A stretch of 64,000 nt of DNA from an uncultured Bacteroidales bacterium (GTDB lineage: Bacteria; Bacteroidota; Bacteroidia; Bacteroidales; UBA3824), in contig CALFIU010000090.1 in assembly GCA_937877455.1 (NCBI GenBank), positions 11,552-75,551 on the forward strand. Reading direction: 5' to 3'. The stretch's first letter is position 1, and every line of letters starts with the position of its first letter. The notes below the pieces were generated by a model, which did not search any database, was not told the origin of the DNA, and worked only from the letters and a program-made list of their open reading frames with translations. A program made the translations under genes and the position numbers. Below, piece after piece: positions 61,941 to 64,000 of the stretch.

Positions 61941-62247
61941 ATAAGTTTTGTTCAAGAGTTTGTAGTTGGGCAATAATTTTTTGCAAACAGATTTTATTTT
62001 CATTTGCTTTTTGTTCAGCAACTTGGCAATCAACACCATCTATACTTATATCTTTTTTGAGAAAGTCATCAATTGTTATATTAAAAAAATTAGCCATTGA
62101 AACAATAATATCTATTTTGGGTTCAGACCTTTGTTCTTCGTAAGCCCCAATAGCAGAGCGTGTTAAGCCTAATTCTTTGGCAAATTCTGTTTGGCTCATT
62201 TTGTTAGCAGAGCGCAGATACCGTAAATTTTTTGCAAAAAAGGACAT
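61939..62247 (-). CDS. XRE-family helix-turn-helix regulator
   Basis: 102 residues. Residues about 5-60 form an HTH_3 domain: NLRYLRSANKMSQTEFAKE, LGLTRSAIGAYEEQRSEP, then IIVSMANFFNITIDDFL. The short C-terminal tail (KICLQKIIAQLQTLEQNL) is helical and may dimerise. It is divergent from the PspA gene with 101 bp between starts. A perfect inverted repeat in that gap overlaps the PspA promoter, so it may repress PspA and perhaps itself. Related small XRE proteins also occur in prophages and toxin-antitoxin loci, but no toxin-like partner is adjacent. Confidence 0.88.
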   Translation of the reverse strand: MSFFAKNLRYLRSANKMSQTEFAKELGLTRSAIGAYEEQRSEPKIDIIVSMANFFNITIDDFLKKDISIDGVDCQVAEQKANENKICLQKIIAQLQTLEQNL

Positions 62248-62275
62248 TTTTTTTAATTATTTTTTTGTTAAAAAT

Positions 62276-62305
62276 TTTGTAACGTAAAAAAAATACATAT
62301 TTTTG
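62276..62305 (+). promoter_or_regulatory. Promoter of the PspA/IM30 gene
   Basis: TTTG (62276-62279), an 18-base spacer and TATTTTTG (62298-62305, exact TAnnTTTG). It predicts a leader of about 38 nt. Confidence 0.55.
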
Positions 62306-62319
62306 TGGAAACAAAAATA
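62298..62319. promoter_or_regulatory. Perfect inverted repeat, candidate operator
   Basis: TATTTTTGT (62298-62306), spacer GGAA, ACAAAAATA (62311-62319). The left arm is the -7 box of the PspA promoter and the right arm covers the expected transcript start, an ideal repressor position. It is the only perfect 9-bp dyad noticed in the XRE-pspA gap. Confidence 0.5.
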
Positions 62320-62348
62320 ATAAAATAAGAACTTAAAAACACTCAACT

Positions 62349-63194
62349 ATGGGTATTTTCTCACGACTTTTTAAAATAGGAAAAGCAGAGGCCAACGCAG
62401 CAGTTGATAAACTCGAAGATCCTATAAAAATGACAGATCAAGGCATTCGCGACTTGAAACAAGATTTGGATAAAAGTGTAAGAGCATTGGCAGAAGTAAA
62501 AGCCATGTGCATACGAGCTAAAAACGAAGTTGATGCTGCAAAACAATCTGCGGCCGACTATGAAAACAAAGCTATGCTTTTGTTAAAACGTGCCGAAAGC
62601 GGTGCAATGGACAATGCAGAGGCAGATAGGTTGGCAACATTGGCGTTACAGAAAAAAAGCGAGACTTTGCAAAACATTCCTGCTTTGCAATCTACGTATG
62701 AAAAATACAACGCCCAAGTAAATAAATTGGAAGATGCTATCAAACGTCTAAAAACCAACATTGCTAAGTGGGAAAACGAAGCAAAGATGCTTAAAGCAAG
62801 AGCAAAGGTTAGCGAGGCAACCTCTAATGTTAACAAACAATTGGCAGGTATTGATTCTTCTGATACTGTTAGCATGCTCGAAAAAATGAAGGAAAAAGTT
62901 GACCAACAAGAGGCATTGGCAGAATCTTATTTGGAAATAGCTGATTCTAATCGTACTTCCGATGCAGAAATTGACAGCGCACTTGAAACTGCAAGTTTGG
63001 ACGCAGCAAGCGATTTGGCTGCTCTTAAGGCCAAAATGGCAGGTGCGTTGGGTACTGGAGAACAAGCTCAAGCTGCATTAGGTCAGGGGGGGGCTGTTAG
63101 CGACCTCGATATGCTTAAACAACAAATGGCAGAAAAACAAACTTCTGCAAATGTTCAACAACAAGCACCAAACCAAAACGAAAAAGAGGCTTAG
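62349..63194 (+). CDS. pspA: PspA/IM30 family membrane-stress protein
   Basis: 281 residues. It begins with the amphipathic N-terminal helix of the family (MGIFSRLFKIGKAEANAAVDKLEDPIKM), then a long coiled coil (about 25-180) with DLKQDLDKSVRALAEVKA and NKLEDAIKRLKTNIAKWE, and shorter helices to about 245. A low-complexity Gln/Ala-rich tail of about 35 residues follows a run of eight G at residue 247. PspA/IM30 proteins form ESCRT-III-like assemblies that protect the inner membrane. It is probably controlled by the divergent XRE regulator. Codon 247 lies at the G8 tract, where slippage would alter or remove the tail. A terminator follows, so it is likely monocistronic. Confidence 0.9.
   Translation: MGIFSRLFKIGKAEANAAVDKLEDPIKMTDQGIRDLKQDLDKSVRALAEVKAMCIRAKNEVDAAKQSAADYENKAMLLLKRAESGAMDNAEADRLATLALQKKSETLQNIPALQSTYEKYNAQVNKLEDAIKRLKTNIAKWENEAKMLKARAKVSEATSNVNKQLAGIDSSDTVSMLEKMKEKVDQQEALAESYLEIADSNRTSDAEIDSALETASLDAASDLAALKAKMAGALGTGEQAQAALGQGGAVSDLDMLKQQMAEKQTSANVQQQAPNQNEKEA
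63087..63094 (+). repeat. G8 homopolymer inside the PspA gene
   Basis: Eight consecutive G in otherwise AT-rich DNA, encoding Gln-Gly-Gly at the start of the C-terminal tail. Gain of one G would create a stop within about five codons. Loss of one G would read past the normal stop for about 40 codons. A possible slippage site. Confidence 0.8.
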
Positions 63195-63220
63195 TAATTT
63201 TTTTTTACAACTTACAAGAA

Positions 63221-63250
63221 ATGCTCCTATTTTTGAGGGGCATTTTTTTT
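63221..63250 (+). terminator. Rho-independent terminator of the PspA gene
   Basis: ATGCTCCT (63221-63228) pairs with AGGGGCAT (63236-63243, one G-U pair), followed by a T run. Confidence 0.82.
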
Positions 63251-63326
63251 ATAAGAAAAACGTAATTGTATTTTTTTTTGAATATAAAGTACACTTTATT
63301 TTAATAATTAAATAGTAAAAAGTTTG

Positions 63327-63827
63327 ATGAAACTGCTAAGAAAAGACAAAAAAAAAACAGAATCTTTGATTCCAAAAATATCAAAAGTAGGTCGTCGATG
63401 GCTTGTATGGGCTGTAATAGTGTTGTTTTTGATGCTTTTGGCGTGTGTTGGCTATATTGTTTATTTAAATAATAAACATATAAGCGAAAATAAAAAATAT
63501 GAACAACTATTTGAAAAAAGTAAACAAAACTATTATAAATTATCAATAGAAAACGAAAATCTTAAACGAAAACTTCAAGATTTAAATTTAAAACTTGCCG
63601 AAACAATAAACAGCATGGTTGATTTACAAACCGTATTATCCCAAATGTCGAGTGAGAAAGAAAATCTTGAAGAAATAAAACGTCAAATGGAAATTGGAAT
63701 AAAAAATACTAAAGGTCAGCTCGATAGAATGCAAAGAAGTGTTAATATTTTGATAGATAATAGACGAAACTCAGTTGAAGATTCGCAGGTGGAGTTGCTT
63801 AAACAAAAAGGACTTATCAACGAATAA
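63327..63827 (+). CDS. Membrane-anchored coiled-coil protein, unknown function
   Basis: 166 residues from the ATG at 63327; a TTG one codon upstream is ignored. A basic N-terminus (MKLLRKDKKK) precedes one membrane span at about 25-48 (WLVWAVIVLFLMLLACVGYIVYL). The remaining roughly 115 residues are a highly charged coiled coil (ENENLKRKLQDLNLKLAE, EKENLEEIKRQMEIGIK). The positive N-terminus suggests the coiled coil is periplasmic. The shape resembles small division- or envelope-associated proteins, but no family motif is recognised. It follows the PspA gene in the same direction, but a terminator separates them. Confidence 0.75.
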   Translation: MKLLRKDKKKTESLIPKISKVGRRWLVWAVIVLFLMLLACVGYIVYLNNKHISENKKYEQLFEKSKQNYYKLSIENENLKRKLQDLNLKLAETINSMVDLQTVLSQMSSEKENLEEIKRQMEIGIKNTKGQLDRMQRSVNILIDNRRNSVEDSQVELLKQKGLINE

Positions 63828-63839
63828 TTTATGTGCTTT

Positions 63840-63871
63840 TTTTCGGAAGTCTTTTTTTCATTTTCCGAAAA
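63840..63871. repeat. Inverted repeat downstream of the membrane coiled-coil gene
   Basis: TTTTCGGAA (63840-63848) pairs with TTCCGAAAA (63863-63871) across 14 bases. No T run follows on the plus strand, so it is a poor terminator match, though it is placed where one would be expected. Confidence 0.4.
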
Positions 63872-63878
63872 GTTGAAT

Positions 63879-63886
63879 TATCTTTG
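63879..63886 (+). promoter_or_regulatory. -7 element for the Rpn-type nuclease gene
   Basis: TATCTTTG is an exact TAnnTTTG match 28 bases before the ATG at 63915. The -33 region overlaps the hairpin and has no clear TTTG. Confidence 0.4.
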
Positions 63887-63914
63887 CAATCAGAACATTA
63901 ATAGTAAACCCATT

Positions 63915-64000
63915 ATGTCGAAATACTTAAATCCCAAGGTTGATTTAACCTTCAAAAAGGTTTTTGGCGAGCATGAAAACCTTGTCAAAAGCCTTTTGAA
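63915..64000 (+). CDS. PD-(D/E)XK nuclease family (Rpn-type putative transposase), N-terminal fragment
   Basis: The 28 codons before the window edge read MSKYLNPKVDLTFKKVFG then EHENLVKSLL. The pattern 'YLNPKVDxxFKKVFG' is the typical opening of the PF12784/Rpn family, whose members are common and multicopy in Bacteroidetes and are proposed to promote DNA recombination or act as mobile nucleases. The catalytic core lies outside the window, so activity cannot be judged. Confidence 0.75.
   Translation, partial: MSKYLNPKVDLTFKKVFGEHENLVKSLL

Noticed and set aside
61939..62247. Antitoxin of a toxin-antitoxin pair
   Set aside because: No toxin-like gene is adjacent; the neighbours are rpoD (convergent) and a PspA gene (divergent).

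Overview
The window looks like chromosomal DNA of a low-GC member of the Bacteroidetes, probably Bacteroidales. The signs are a compact 286-residue primary sigma factor, several promoters matching TTG-N19-TAnnTTTG, almost no Shine-Dalgarno sequences, a type IX secretion (T9SS) sorting domain, and many signal peptides ending in a Gly-Gln or Ala-Gln junction. No rRNA, tRNA, CRISPR array or insertion sequence was seen.

The first two thirds (928-44625) is a single uninterrupted gene for a secreted protein of 14,565 residues. In order it has a signal peptide, six bacterial Ig-like repeats plus one MBG_2-type domain, a run of about 141 domains of roughly 94 residues (each typically with two cysteines, a G-x-W and an F-x-W-T-V motif), PKD domains, and a type B (gliding-motility-associated) T9SS C-terminal domain. 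The domain run is not a simple tandem array. Its central 27 kb is eight copies of a super-repeat of twelve domains (about 3,370 bp, 1,123 residues), and each super-repeat is two diverged halves of six domains. I regard this nested 1-6-12 architecture as the most notable thing in the window.

Downstream of the giant gene are a divergently placed N-acetylglucosamine-kinase-like gene and a two-gene envelope operon. That operon encodes a PD40/OmpA protein resembling PorE of the T9SS, and a signal-peptide protein with a helical N-terminal half and a beta-propeller-like C-terminal half. Then come a membrane sensor with a SpoIIE-type phosphatase domain and an M18 aminopeptidase. A tight cluster follows: a Nudix-winged-helix regulator with a broken Nudix box, a rhomboid protease and a lipoprotein SGNH esterase. 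After these are a long cytoplasmic coiled-coil protein and, convergent to it, an outer-membrane barrel and lipoprotein pair.

The right end carries rpoD with a hairpin-rich leader, an XRE regulator divergent from a PspA/IM30 gene with a perfect inverted repeat over the shared promoter region, a membrane-anchored coiled-coil protein, and the first 28 codons of a PD-(D/E)XK (Rpn-type) nuclease cut by the window edge. The left edge cuts an unidentified gene.

Functionally, the window is dominated by surface display. A giant T9SS adhesin is followed by proteins that could anchor or sense the envelope, but no porP/sprF-type partner gene, which usually accompanies type B cargo, lies nearby.
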